DNA of 19,432 nucleotides from DAOTUB01 sp034437455 (GTDB lineage: Bacteria; Chloroflexota; Anaerolineae; B4-G1). Each line of letters begins with the position of its first letter. The first letter of the stretch is position 1. The notes below the pieces were generated by a model, which saw nothing but the letters and a program-made list of their open reading frames with translations, searched no databases and had not been told where the DNA came from. The stretch spans positions 1-19,432 of the forward strand of contig DAOTUB010000096.1 in assembly GCA_034437455.1 (NCBI GenBank). The letters are read 5' to 3'. Shown here in pieces: positions 1-6,875 of this stretch. Position numbers and translations under genes: made by a program.

Positions 1-9
1 AGCGGAGAA

Positions 10-77
10 GCGTATCGAAACCAAGCGGGTCTTGTCAGAGCAATTTGGCTTCCGAGAGCCGCTTGGCTTCGATACAC
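10..77. repeat. Imperfect inverted repeat, relative of the 17.4-kb repeat
   Basis: The arm at 10-28 (GCGTATCGAAACCAAGCGG) is the reverse complement of 59-77 with two mismatches. Sequence after the right arm (ACTCAGCCGGCGCT near 99-112) also resembles the right arm of the larger inverted repeat at 17423-17506, which carries CGCTTGGTTTCGATAC and ACTCAACCGGCGCT. It is therefore probably one copy of a dispersed palindromic repeat family. It lies just upstream of an IS relic and encodes nothing recognisable. Confidence 0.6.
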
Positions 78-131
78 CCTTTCGCTACACTCCAGGGCAC
101 TCAGCCGGCGCTACTCCCTGAACGCTTACTC

Positions 132-650
132 AGAATGTACTCTATCGTAGAGCGTGGTGTCTACACCACGACCTACGGTGAGGAGCATCAGGTGTATCGG
201 TGCCATGTCTGCGGGAACATCTTTCTTTCGTCTCAAGGGGCCGTTGTACACTGTCTGTACGGCTCTCAAGAAGCTGGCGGAGGGGTTGGGGGTAGGGTCC
301 GTGGCGCGTATCCACGGCGTGAAACCTGATACCGTCCTGGGGTGGCTGAAGAAGGCTAGTCAGCACTGTGAGATGCTCTCAGAATGCATGATGCAAGACT
401 TGAACGTGCCCTAGATGCAGTTGGACGAGTCGTGGACCTTTGTGCACAAGAAGGAGCGGATGCTGAAGGAATGGGAGAAGCTGCAAAGTGAGTGGTGAGA
501 TCTTGGATCCAAGTCGCCTTCGATCCAGTTCACAAACTGGTCATTGCCGTGCTGGTGGAGGGTCTGAAGTACGCCGCAGTGCACAAGGAACGGAAGAAAG
601 GATGCGTCGTCTCGGCCACGATCAAGATCATTTATGGGTGCCAAGAGGGC
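132..650 (+). pseudogene. Degraded IS1-family transposase
   Basis: Fragments of one transposase appear in successive frames. About 135-239 gives a stretch ending in a zinc-finger-like CHVCGNIF. About 241-414 gives a helix-turn-helix-like ARIHGVKPDTVLGWLKKA, then an in-frame TAG at 412-414. The same frame resumes at 415-498 with LDESWTFVHKK, the D-E-x-W-x-x-V signature of IS1-type DDE transposases, and ends at TGA. After a further shift, 492 onward reads WIQVAFDPVHKLVIAVLV, which matches the beta strands following the DExW motif in IS1 InsB. A jump to KERKKGCVVSATIKIIYG suggests the middle of the catalytic domain is deleted. At least two frameshifts, one stop and a deletion make it non-functional. 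No intact terminal repeats were found. Its 3' end runs into the tail of the convergent DUF35 gene. Confidence 0.75.
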
Positions 651-657
651 ATTTTGC

Positions 658-1083
658 TCAGGCCGGTTGAGACGAATGGTGGTCAAATCGGGTTGGCCGG
701 AACTTGTACCCGTAAACAATAACTCCCTCCTCACCGCCTCCCTGCACTTTGCGCGTCACCATCTCCACCGGCATCCCGATGCTTACTTGATCGGTGTCCA
801 CGTCGGTGAGTTGCGCGGTGACCAAAGGTCCCTCCTCCAACTGCACCAGCGCCACGGTGTAGGGCGCGAACTCTTCGAATCCCTGCGGCGGGTGATAGAC
901 GGTGCTGTAGGAATAGACCTCACCCCGACCGCTAAAAGGAACCATCGTGTTCGCCGGCGCTTTGCACTCGGGGCAGACGTCGCGGGGTGGAAAGATACGC
1001 TTACCACAGCTCCCGCATACCTCTCCGACCAGCCGATAACGTTGCGTCTGAAGTCTCCAATTCCTCGGTATACTCGTACTCAT
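658..1083 (-). CDS. Zn-ribbon/OB-fold (DUF35) protein, partner of thiolase and HMG-CoA synthase
   Basis: This is a 141-aa protein. An N-terminal rubredoxin-like zinc ribbon has paired cysteines in CGSC and CPEC, and a C-terminal OB-fold follows (GRGEVYSYSTVYHPP, then PYTVALVQLEEGPLVTAQL). In archaea, DUF35 proteins of this type bridge acetoacetyl-CoA thiolase and HMG-CoA synthase into one channelling complex; it sits here directly downstream of both enzymes, so the same role is inferred. The ATG at 1083 was chosen because AGGAGG stands 7 nt upstream; in-frame codons further upstream lie in a repeat. The family usually ends just after the VYGYKFRP motif, but here the frame continues about 11 residues and uses a stop at 658-660 that appears to lie in the IS1 relic. 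The natural C-terminus may have been replaced by IS-derived sequence. Confidence 0.85.
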   Translation of the reverse strand: MSTSIPRNWRLQTQRYRLVGEVCGSCGKRIFPPRDVCPECKAPANTMVPFSGRGEVYSYSTVYHPPQGFEEFAPYTVALVQLEEGPLVTAQLTDVDTDQVSIGMPVEMVTRKVQGGGEEGVIVYGYKFRPTRFDHHSSQPA

Positions 1084-1099
1084 TGACAAGCCTCCTGTG

Positions 1100-1179
1100 T
1101 TGGTAGATTGGGAAACTGTTATATTGGCAAATTGGTAACGACCGCATCCTTCCTCGTCTACCAATGTACCAATTTACCA
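1100..1179. repeat. Short-period repeat with hairpin potential between thiolase and DUF35 genes
   Basis: The 90-nt spacer is built from variants of TACCAATT. TTGGTAGA at 1100-1107 pairs with TCTACCAA at 1157-1164. TGGCAAATTGGTA at 1125-1137 pairs with TACCAATTTACCA at 1167-1179 (12 of 13). On the plus strand TACCAATG-TACCAATT-TACCAG runs with an 8-nt period. The thiolase stop codon (1174-1176) lies inside the repeat, and the repeat ends before the DUF35 ribosome binding site. It resembles the short oligonucleotide repeats scattered between genes in some bacteria; whether it is dispersed in this genome cannot be seen here. Confidence 0.6.
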
Positions 1180-2337
1180 GTCTATCATCCTCTCCAAAAT
1201 ATGTGTCACGACCGTTGCGCCGCTGCCACCGATATTCTGGGCCATTCCCAGCCGCGCGTTCGGCACTTGATTGACTCCGGCCAGGTCGCGTAATTGCTGG
1301 ACCACCTCGATGGCCTGGTAAACGCCCGTGGCTCCTACGGGATGTCCCCGCGCCTTCAACCCGCCCATCGTGGAGACGGGCACGCGGCCTTGAATGTCGA
1401 TCTCTCCCTCCAGCGCCAGCCGCAATCCCTTGCCCCTGTCCGCAAATCCGGCCGCTTCCAGGCTGAGCGCCGCCATAATGCTGAAGGCGTCGTGCAACTC
1501 GAATAGATCAATATCCTCTGGTCCGACCCCTGCCTGCTCATACGCGCGATGCGTCGAAAGCGCCGCTCCCTCCAGCATCAGCGGATCGTGTTGGTCGTGC
1601 AGGGCCACGGCGTCGGTTCCCACGGCAGAAGCGGCGATACGGACCGGGACAGCGCCAAACGAGCGCGCCGCATCCGCCGACGCCAGTACCACCGCCGCCG
1701 CTCCATCGCACAAGGGAGAACTGTCCAGCAGACTGACGGGATCGCAGATCATCCTCGCCCTGGCAAAACGCTCGGCGGTGACCGGAAAGTGGAACATCGC
1801 GTAAGGGTTGTTCATCCCGTTCCGATGGGCGTTGATGGCAAAGGGAGCGAAATCCTGAACGGTGTAACCATACTCGTGCATGTAACGCCGCATCAAAAGC
1901 GCATTGATGGTGACGAAGGAAAGACCCTGCGCCACCTCGTGGTCGCTGTCGGCTCCCATCGCCAGCGCAGCGGTCGCGTCCGGGCCAGATACGTCGGTCA
2001 TCTTTTCCACTCCCACCACGATGACGATGTCCATCAACTCACTGGCGACGGCCAGGTATCCCATCCGCAACGCCGCTGCTCCGGCGGCGCAGGCCGCCTC
2101 GATCTTGAACGCTTCGATCCCTCGCAGTCCCGCGAAATCGGCGATCAACGCGCCCAGATGTTCCTGGCCGGTCAGTTCCCCCGACAGCATGTTGCCCACG
2201 TAGAGCGCGTCAGCCTGGGTCACGCCCGCGTCGGTCATCGCCGCCAGGATCGACTCCAGCGCCAGGTGTCGCAGGCTGGTATCCCAATGCTCTCCTATTT
2301 TTGTCTGCCCAACGCCAATGATGGCAACGTCTCTCAT
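1174..2337 (-). CDS. Acetyl-CoA C-acetyltransferase, archaeal/SCP2-type thiolase
   Basis: This 387-aa thiolase condenses two acetyl-CoA into acetoacetyl-CoA, the first step of the mevalonate pathway. The nucleophilic cysteine is C83 in KIEAACAAG, H282 lies in ELHDAFS, and H332 lies in the family motif GHPVGATG. The C-terminal CxG of classical bacterial thiolases is replaced by QNIGGSGATVV (about 367-377), as in the archaeal and SCP2-like thiolases that work in a complex with DUF35 and HMG-CoA synthase. The ATG at 2337 overlaps the stop of the HMG-CoA synthase gene as ATGA, which indicates translational coupling. DUF35 follows after a 90-nt repeat-filled gap. Length is normal for the family and no key residue seems missing. 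A general beta-ketothiolase role is the main alternative, but the operon context argues strongly for mevalonate synthesis. Confidence 0.92.
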   Translation of the reverse strand: MRDVAIIGVGQTKIGEHWDTSLRHLALESILAAMTDAGVTQADALYVGNMLSGELTGQEHLGALIADFAGLRGIEAFKIEAACAAGAAALRMGYLAVASELMDIVIVVGVEKMTDVSGPDATAALAMGADSDHEVAQGLSFVTINALLMRRYMHEYGYTVQDFAPFAINAHRNGMNNPYAMFHFPVTAERFARARMICDPVSLLDSSPLCDGAAAVVLASADAARSFGAVPVRIAASAVGTDAVALHDQHDPLMLEGAALSTHRAYEQAGVGPEDIDLFELHDAFSIMAALSLEAAGFADRGKGLRLALEGEIDIQGRVPVSTMGGLKARGHPVGATGVYQAIEVVQQLRDLAGVNQVPNARLGMAQNIGGSGATVVTHILERMIDW

Positions 2338-3434
2338 GGTTTCAGTTTCCTGGTGAACCGCACATACGTCCCGTAGTCGATCTCGACGCGCCGGGCGATA
2401 TAGTCGCGGGTCGTCTTCGCCCGTTGTTGTCGTTCCAGGATAGCTTCGGTGACGCGGAATGAGATCGCATCTGAGCCTGCCCCTGAACCGTAGCTCACCA
2501 GCAGCACCCGGTCGCCTGGGCTGACCACGTCAAGGATCGCCGTCAGGCCGATGAACGAGGATCCGGCGTAGGCATTACCGACCTTGTCCACCAGCAATCC
2601 CACCTCGATCTGGTCAAGTGCAAAGCCCAACTGTCTGGCCGCCTTCTGCGGGAATTTGGCGTTGGGCTGGTGAAAGACGGTGTGAGCATAGTCGGCCGGT
2701 TCCCTGCCCAGCGCCTCCATCAATGCCTGCGTGGCGGCGATAGTATGTTTGAAATAGGCCGGCTGGCCGGTGAACCGTCCGCCGTGGGAAGGGTAGGGTT
2801 GGCAAGCCCGCCGCCAGAAATCGGGCGTGTCGGTGACGTAGGAGAACGAGCCTTCAAAGATGGCCAGCGCCTCTTCCGCTGGGCCGAGCAGATGGGCTGC
2901 ACCCCCGGCACCCGCCGTGTATTCCAGCGCGTCGCCAGGACGGGCCTGAGCGGTGTCCATCCCGATGGCAAGCGCGTACCGTGCCATCCCCGAACCGACA
3001 AAGCCGACGGCTGCCTGAAATGCTTCGCTGCCGGCCTTGCAGGCGAACTCCCAATCGCCTGCCTGTGTGTAGGGTGTGGCACCGATAGCCTCAGCCACGA
3101 CGGTCGAGGTCGGCTTGACGGCGTAGGGATGCGATTCGCTCCCCACCCACACGGCGCGGATGAGCGCCGGGTTCACGTCGCCCGCACGGGCCAGCGCGTT
3201 GCGGGCCGCCTCGATGGACATGGTCGCCACGTCTTCATCCAGGCCGGCCACTGCCTTCTCCTGGATCGGTGTGCTGCCTTGCCCGCCCGTCCAGATGCGG
3301 GCTACTTCGGCGGCGGGCAGTCGGTACCTGGGCACGTAAGCTCCGTAGCCGATGATGCCAACCTCGCGATCCGGTTTCAAGAGCCTCGCCCCTGCGATTG
3401 TGTTTTCTGCCGTCTGCTGTGTTGTCGCAGTCAA
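2334..3434 (-). CDS. Hydroxymethylglutaryl-CoA synthase, archaeal type
   Basis: This 366-aa enzyme condenses acetoacetyl-CoA with acetyl-CoA to HMG-CoA in the cytoplasm. The catalytic triad is readable: E100 in WVGSESHPYAVKP, C132 in WEFACKAG and H255 in VFHQPNAKFPQKAA. The E-C and C-H spacings (32 and 123) agree with characterised bacterial enzymes (E79, C111, H233 in Staphylococcus). The core begins at REVGIIGYGAYVPRYRL, so about 23 residues precede the usual start. The reported start is a TTG at 3434, preceded by a modest AGGT and coupled to the reductase stop (TGATTTG). An alternative TTG at 3380 would give a protein closer to family length. It lies immediately downstream of HMG-CoA reductase and its stop overlaps the thiolase start. 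Confidence 0.92.
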   Translation of the reverse strand: MTATTQQTAENTIAGARLLKPDREVGIIGYGAYVPRYRLPAAEVARIWTGGQGSTPIQEKAVAGLDEDVATMSIEAARNALARAGDVNPALIRAVWVGSESHPYAVKPTSTVVAEAIGATPYTQAGDWEFACKAGSEAFQAAVGFVGSGMARYALAIGMDTAQARPGDALEYTAGAGGAAHLLGPAEEALAIFEGSFSYVTDTPDFWRRACQPYPSHGGRFTGQPAYFKHTIAATQALMEALGREPADYAHTVFHQPNAKFPQKAARQLGFALDQIEVGLLVDKVGNAYAGSSFIGLTAILDVVSPGDRVLLVSYGSGAGSDAISFRVTEAILERQQRAKTTRDYIARRVEIDYGTYVRFTRKLKP

Positions 3435-3435
3435 A

Positions 3436-4737
3436 TCAACCTCGCAGTGAGTGCAGAATTGCCTCGGCCCGGTCGGGACGAACGCAGTCTTCAGCGATCA
3501 TGCGCTCCACGATCTGCATGACCTCGTCACCCACAGCGCCAGCGGCGATGGCGACCTGGCGGGCGTGAAGCCGCATGTGGCCTCTCTGGATACCCTCCGT
3601 CGCCAGCGCCCGCAGCGCCGCCAGGTTCTGGGCCAATCCCACCGAGACGATGATCTCGGCCAACTCTCGCCCGGTCTGCACTCCCAGGATTTTTAACGCC
3701 ACCTGCGTCGTGGGGTGCACGCGGATCGTCCCGCCCACGATGCCCACGGCCAGCGGCATTTCCAGCGTGCCGACCAGGTTCCCCTCGGCGTCGCGCGCCC
3801 ACTTGCTCAGGCTGGTGTAGCGGCCCGAGCGAGCAGCGTAAGAATGCGCGCCCGCCTCGATCGCCCGCCAGTCGTTCCCGGTGGCCACGACGACCGCATC
3901 CACGCCGTTCATAATTCCCTTGTTGTGAGTCGCAGCGCGGTATGGATCGGCGTCGGCAAGGGCATAGGCCTCGACGATAGACTGCGCCACTTGTTCGCCA
4001 GAAAAGTTCCCAAAAGCCAATGACTCGGTTGGCACTGTGCAGCGCGCTCGCGCCAGACGCCGGTCGGCCAGGTTAGAGAGGATGCGCAGCAAAACTCGCC
4101 CGCCGGTGATCTGCTCGATCCGGGGAGCCAGCGTCTCGCAGGCGGTATTGATCGCATTCGCCCCCATCGCGTCGCGGCAGTCAAAGATGAGGTGCACGAC
4201 CACCATGGGACCGATCGGGGTCTGCTCAAAGATGCGCACCTCCAGGTCTCGCGCCCCGCCGCCCAGGCTGACGATGATTGGATCCGGCTCATCCGCCAGC
4301 GCGAGCAGCTCCTCGCGCGCGGCCAGAAGGTCAAAGCGGGCCGACCAGGGATCGGCGATGTCGAGTACCTGCAACTGGCCGATCATCTCCGGCGCGGTGG
4401 TGGTCGCTCGGAACCCTCCGCCCGCGCGGGCCAGTTTGGCGGCAAAGGAAGCTCCGGCCACCACCGAAGGTTCCTCGACCACCATCGGAACCAGGACATC
4501 TCGCTCGTTGACTACGAAATTGACCGCGATCCCCAGCGGCAAGATGTGCAGACCCACCACGTTCTCGATCATCTGATCGGCCCGGGTCAGGTCGCGCCTC
4601 ATTGCGCCACGTAGGATCGCAGTCTCGTCCTCTGTCAACTCCGCCCAGCGGGCGACCTGTTCAATTCGCTCTTCAGGAGGCCGCTTGTAGAACCCGGCCA
4701 GGCGAGAAGATTGGGTTACTGGCTCTCTGTTTGGCAT
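3436..4737 (-). CDS. mvaA: Hydroxymethylglutaryl-CoA reductase, class II
   Basis: This 433-aa enzyme reduces HMG-CoA to mevalonate. The sequence is of the class II (Pseudomonas mevalonii-like) type: SSRLAGFYK near the start, MIENVVGLHILPLGIAVNF, and EEPSVVAGAS. The catalytic residues of the P. mevalonii enzyme (E83, K267, D283, H381) all fall at a constant +6 offset here: E89, K273 (HNKGIMNG), D289 (GNDW) and H387 (QRGHMRLHAR). The nucleotide-binding DAMGAN lies at 189-194. Class II enzymes were first known from mevalonate degradation, but the neighbouring synthase and thiolase imply a biosynthetic direction. It is the first gene of the operon, about 48 nt from the predicted transcription start. 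No convincing Shine-Dalgarno precedes the ATG. No membrane anchor is seen, as expected for class II. Confidence 0.95.
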   Translation of the reverse strand: MPNREPVTQSSRLAGFYKRPPEERIEQVARWAELTEDETAILRGAMRRDLTRADQMIENVVGLHILPLGIAVNFVVNERDVLVPMVVEEPSVVAGASFAAKLARAGGGFRATTTAPEMIGQLQVLDIADPWSARFDLLAAREELLALADEPDPIIVSLGGGARDLEVRIFEQTPIGPMVVVHLIFDCRDAMGANAINTACETLAPRIEQITGGRVLLRILSNLADRRLARARCTVPTESLAFGNFSGEQVAQSIVEAYALADADPYRAATHNKGIMNGVDAVVVATGNDWRAIEAGAHSYAARSGRYTSLSKWARDAEGNLVGTLEMPLAVGIVGGTIRVHPTTQVALKILGVQTGRELAEIIVSVGLAQNLAALRALATEGIQRGHMRLHARQVAIAAGAVGDEVMQIVERMIAEDCVRPDRAEAILHSLRG

Positions 4738-4752
4738 AAAAGCATAGATCCA

Positions 4753-4786
4753 TAACCGCCGGACAAGCTAGGCTGTTCGGCGGTTA
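4753..4786 (-). promoter_or_regulatory. 5'-terminal stem-loop of the mevalonate operon mRNA
   Basis: The arms TAACCGCCGGACA (4753-4765) and TGTTCGGCGGTTA (4774-4786) form a 13-bp stem with one G-U pair and an 8-nt loop. The TATAAT at 4792-4797 (minus strand) predicts transcription starting near 4785, so the mRNA would begin almost exactly with this stem and reach the mvaA start codon 15 nt after it. Such 5'-terminal hairpins can protect mRNA from decay, or the palindrome could be a repressor operator on DNA. Both roles are inference. Confidence 0.6.
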
Positions 4787-4791
4787 CAAGT

Positions 4792-4797
4792 ATTATA
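4792..4797 (-). promoter_or_regulatory. Predicted -10 box of the mevalonate operon
   Basis: On the minus strand GGTATAATACT contains a perfect TATAAT. No good TTGACA match lies 16-18 nt upstream; that region is occupied by the first of two direct repeats, which may mean an activator assists the promoter. The predicted start near 4785 gives a 5' leader of about 48 nt before mvaA. Confidence 0.6.
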
Positions 4798-4808
4798 CCT
4801 TTGAAGCT

Positions 4809-4859
4809 CTCCCAAAAACTATCAGAAGCGCCGGAATGCTCCCAAAAACTATCAGAAGC
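4809..4859. repeat. Two identical 21-bp direct repeats upstream of mvaA
   Basis: Positions 4809-4829 and 4839-4859 are identical over 21 bp (core CCCAAAAACTATCAGAAGC), separated by 9 bp for a period of 30. The first copy ends 11 bp upstream of the predicted -10 box, so the pair covers roughly -25 to -75 relative to transcription start. Two tandem sites on nearly the same DNA face suit cooperative regulator binding. A small dispersed repeat is the alternative. Confidence 0.7.
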
Positions 4860-4878
4860 CGGGAGTAGGCAGTAGGGA

Positions 4879-6054
4879 TTATGGAGTAGAGGGGGAACTG
4901 CTTACTTTCAATGTCCACAGAACGATCTCAGGCGGGGCGAGGAAACGAGCGCGCGGAGCGCCCATTCCCTCCATCCCCAGCCCACGACTCACGTAGAGCG
5001 TCGTGCAGCCCTCTTCGTATCGGCCCATCTCGTACCGCTTCCAAAAGTCGGAACTGGTGATGAGCGCGCCGAAAAAGGGCAGGCGGATCTGCCCGCCATG
5101 AGTGTGACCGCACAGGTAGAGGTCCACGCCCAGCTCCACTGCTTCCGGCATCAGGTCGGGGGAGTGGTAGAGCAGCAGGGTGAATTTCGGATCCAGGCTA
5201 TCATTCAGTAGACGGCGCAGGCGAGGCGCGTCGAGAGCGCGCTCGCGGGTGCAGCGCAGTCCGGCAAGACGCACGGTGTGGCCATTGAGGTGCAGTTCGG
5301 CGGTTTCGTCCAGCAGCCAGGTGATGGGCAAACCTTCAAAGATGGCTGGCACAACCTCGGCCAGGTCGACCGGTGGGCTGCCGGTGACGGCGTAAACGGG
5401 GCCGCGGGCGCGATCACAAAGACGCGCCAGCAGTTCGCGCGCCTCGGCGTGGGCGCGGGCGTCGCGAGTGTACGATAGGTTGAGGTAATCGCCGGTGAGG
5501 GCGATGACGTCAGGGGCCAACTCCTCGACCAGGCGGAGCAACTCTTGCTCGCGGGAAGTGACGCGCTCGACGTGCAGATCGGTGATGTGCAACAGCCGCA
5601 GCGGGGTAGAACCATCGAGCTTGGGGGAGCGCAGTTCGGCCTGCGTGACCCCGACGCGGAATGGCTCGACCCAGGCGGCGTAGAGGAAAGCGGTGGTTAT
5701 GGCGAGGTGCACTACGGCGATCACGAGCAGGCCGGGCCATGTAGCCCAGAGTAGTCCCAACCCCAAAGTCAGGATCACACGGACGAGAGTTAGCGCCAAC
5801 AGCGGCGGGGTGGCAGACCCAAAAGATCGTCCCAGTCGAGGCAGCAACGTCAAACCCACCCCATCGGCGATGGTGAGAGCCAGCGACAGGGCGACGACAG
5901 GAAAACGCAGTGTATCCCACGGCCAACACGCGACGGCAGCCAACGATAACCACGCGGGCGTGAGCATCAACGGCGAGACGCGCCCCAGCAACTCGGAGAA
6001 TACGAGAACGACGTGCAACAAGCGCGGGCGATAGTCAGGCGGGTGGTAAGTCAT
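4879..6054 (-). CDS. Membrane-anchored metallophosphoesterase lacking the GNH motif
   Basis: The protein has 391 aa. Residues about 11-130 hold roughly four hydrophobic segments, followed by a calcineurin-like phosphoesterase domain of the YkuE type. Metal-binding motifs seen are DLH (D159, H161), TGDY (D189), YHSPD (H297) and CGHTHGG (316-321). The expected GNHD/E motif after a beta strand ending in YAVTG is replaced by GSPPVD (225-230), so the usual Asn metal ligand and catalytic His are absent from that position. Activity could be altered, or the protein may belong to a variant subfamily. Related enzymes act on lipid-linked or nucleotide phosphodiesters at the membrane. The ATG at 6054 has AAAGGAAG just upstream and lies 26 nt after the glycerophosphodiesterase gene. 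It is the last gene of the long minus-strand operon. Confidence 0.85.
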   Translation of the reverse strand: MTYHPPDYRPRLLHVVLVFSELLGRVSPLMLTPAWLSLAAVACWPWDTLRFPVVALSLALTIADGVGLTLLPRLGRSFGSATPPLLALTLVRVILTLGLGLLWATWPGLLVIAVVHLAITTAFLYAAWVEPFRVGVTQAELRSPKLDGSTPLRLLHITDLHVERVTSREQELLRLVEELAPDVIALTGDYLNLSYTRDARAHAEARELLARLCDRARGPVYAVTGSPPVDLAEVVPAIFEGLPITWLLDETAELHLNGHTVRLAGLRCTRERALDAPRLRRLLNDSLDPKFTLLLYHSPDLMPEAVELGVDLYLCGHTHGGQIRLPFFGALITSSDFWKRYEMGRYEEGCTTLYVSRGLGMEGMGAPRARFLAPPEIVLWTLKVSSSPSTP

Positions 6055-6080
6055 CCAAGCTTCCTTTCACGCAATATGCT

Positions 6081-6845
6081 CTAGTTCATCTCCAGGACAC
6101 TGCGCAGCACGTCGGGGACGTTGGTGATGACGCCGTCCACGCCCAAGCCGATGAGACGGCGCATCTCGTCGGGGTCATCCACCGTCCAGACGTTCACCTG
6201 GTAGCCGCGCTTCCGCGCCCAGGCAATGTAGCGCGCGTCCACTGTCGCGTACCCAGGGTGGCAAGCCTCGTGGGGAACTAGCGCCGCCAACAATACCTGG
6301 TACAAAAAGAGCGGCAAGCTGGGCACGTAAAGCAGGCCAATCGGGATGTGAGGCGCGATCCTCTTGATCCGTCGCAGGGAGAAGGGATTGAACGAGGAGA
6401 ACAACACGCGCTCATCCAGCCCACTTTGCTTGACCTGGGCCACAACCGCTTGCTCCAGCTCATCGCCCCACAGACCGGTGCTTTTCAACTCGACGTTGAG
6501 CAGCAACCGGCTCTCCACTGCCTCCAACACCTCCTCCAGCGTGGGGATGCGCTCGCCGGCGAAGGCCGGATCGAACCAGGAGCCGGCGTCGAGTTGCTTG
6601 AGTTGCGCCAGCGTCATCTCTGCCACCCGGCCATTGCCGTCCGTGGTAGCGTCCACAGCGGCGTCGTGGATGACCACCGGCACGCCGTCGGCGGAAAGGT
6701 GGACGTCCAGCTCGATGCCATCGGCGCCCAACTCGATGGCTTTCTCGAAAGCGGCCAACGTGTTGGCCGGCGCGGCGGCGCTGGCCCCACGGTGAGCGAT
6801 ATTGAGCGTTTGATTCCTATCTACGTGGGTTGTTTTTTTGTTCAT
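6081..6845 (-). CDS. Glycerophosphodiester phosphodiesterase
   Basis: This 254-aa GDPD-family TIM-barrel enzyme hydrolyses glycerophosphodiesters (deacylated phospholipids) to sn-glycerol 3-phosphate and an alcohol. Catalytic residues align closely in position with the Thermoanaerobacter enzyme: H18-R19 (AHRGAS), E45 and D47 (GIELDVHL), H60 (VVIHD), and E119/K121 (NVELKS). The usual PENT motif reads PANT. No signal peptide is seen, so it should act in the cytoplasm. The ATG at 6845 follows GCAGGAGG with a short 4-nt spacer; an in-frame TTG 18 nt earlier overlaps this ribosome binding site and is unlikely. It sits 30 nt after the methyltransferase and 26 nt before the metallophosphoesterase. 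The pairing suggests phospholipid turnover. Confidence 0.93.
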   Translation of the reverse strand: MNKKTTHVDRNQTLNIAHRGASAAAPANTLAAFEKAIELGADGIELDVHLSADGVPVVIHDAAVDATTDGNGRVAEMTLAQLKQLDAGSWFDPAFAGERIPTLEEVLEAVESRLLLNVELKSTGLWGDELEQAVVAQVKQSGLDERVLFSSFNPFSLRRIKRIAPHIPIGLLYVPSLPLFLYQVLLAALVPHEACHPGYATVDARYIAWARKRGYQVNVWTVDDPDEMRRLIGLGVDGVITNVPDVLRSVLEMN

Positions 6846-6875
6846 AAAACCTCCTGCGGACAAGCCAGCAACTTT

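Noticed and set aside
4809..4859. CRISPR-like pair of 21-bp repeats with a 9-bp spacer
   Set aside because: Only two units, the spacer is far too short, and no cas genes are present. Better read as regulatory direct repeats or a small duplication.
6864..6872. Start of the glycerophosphodiesterase at an upstream TTG
   Set aside because: The upstream TTG (6863) precedes and overlaps the strong AGGAGG used by the ATG at 6845, so the longer form is unlikely.
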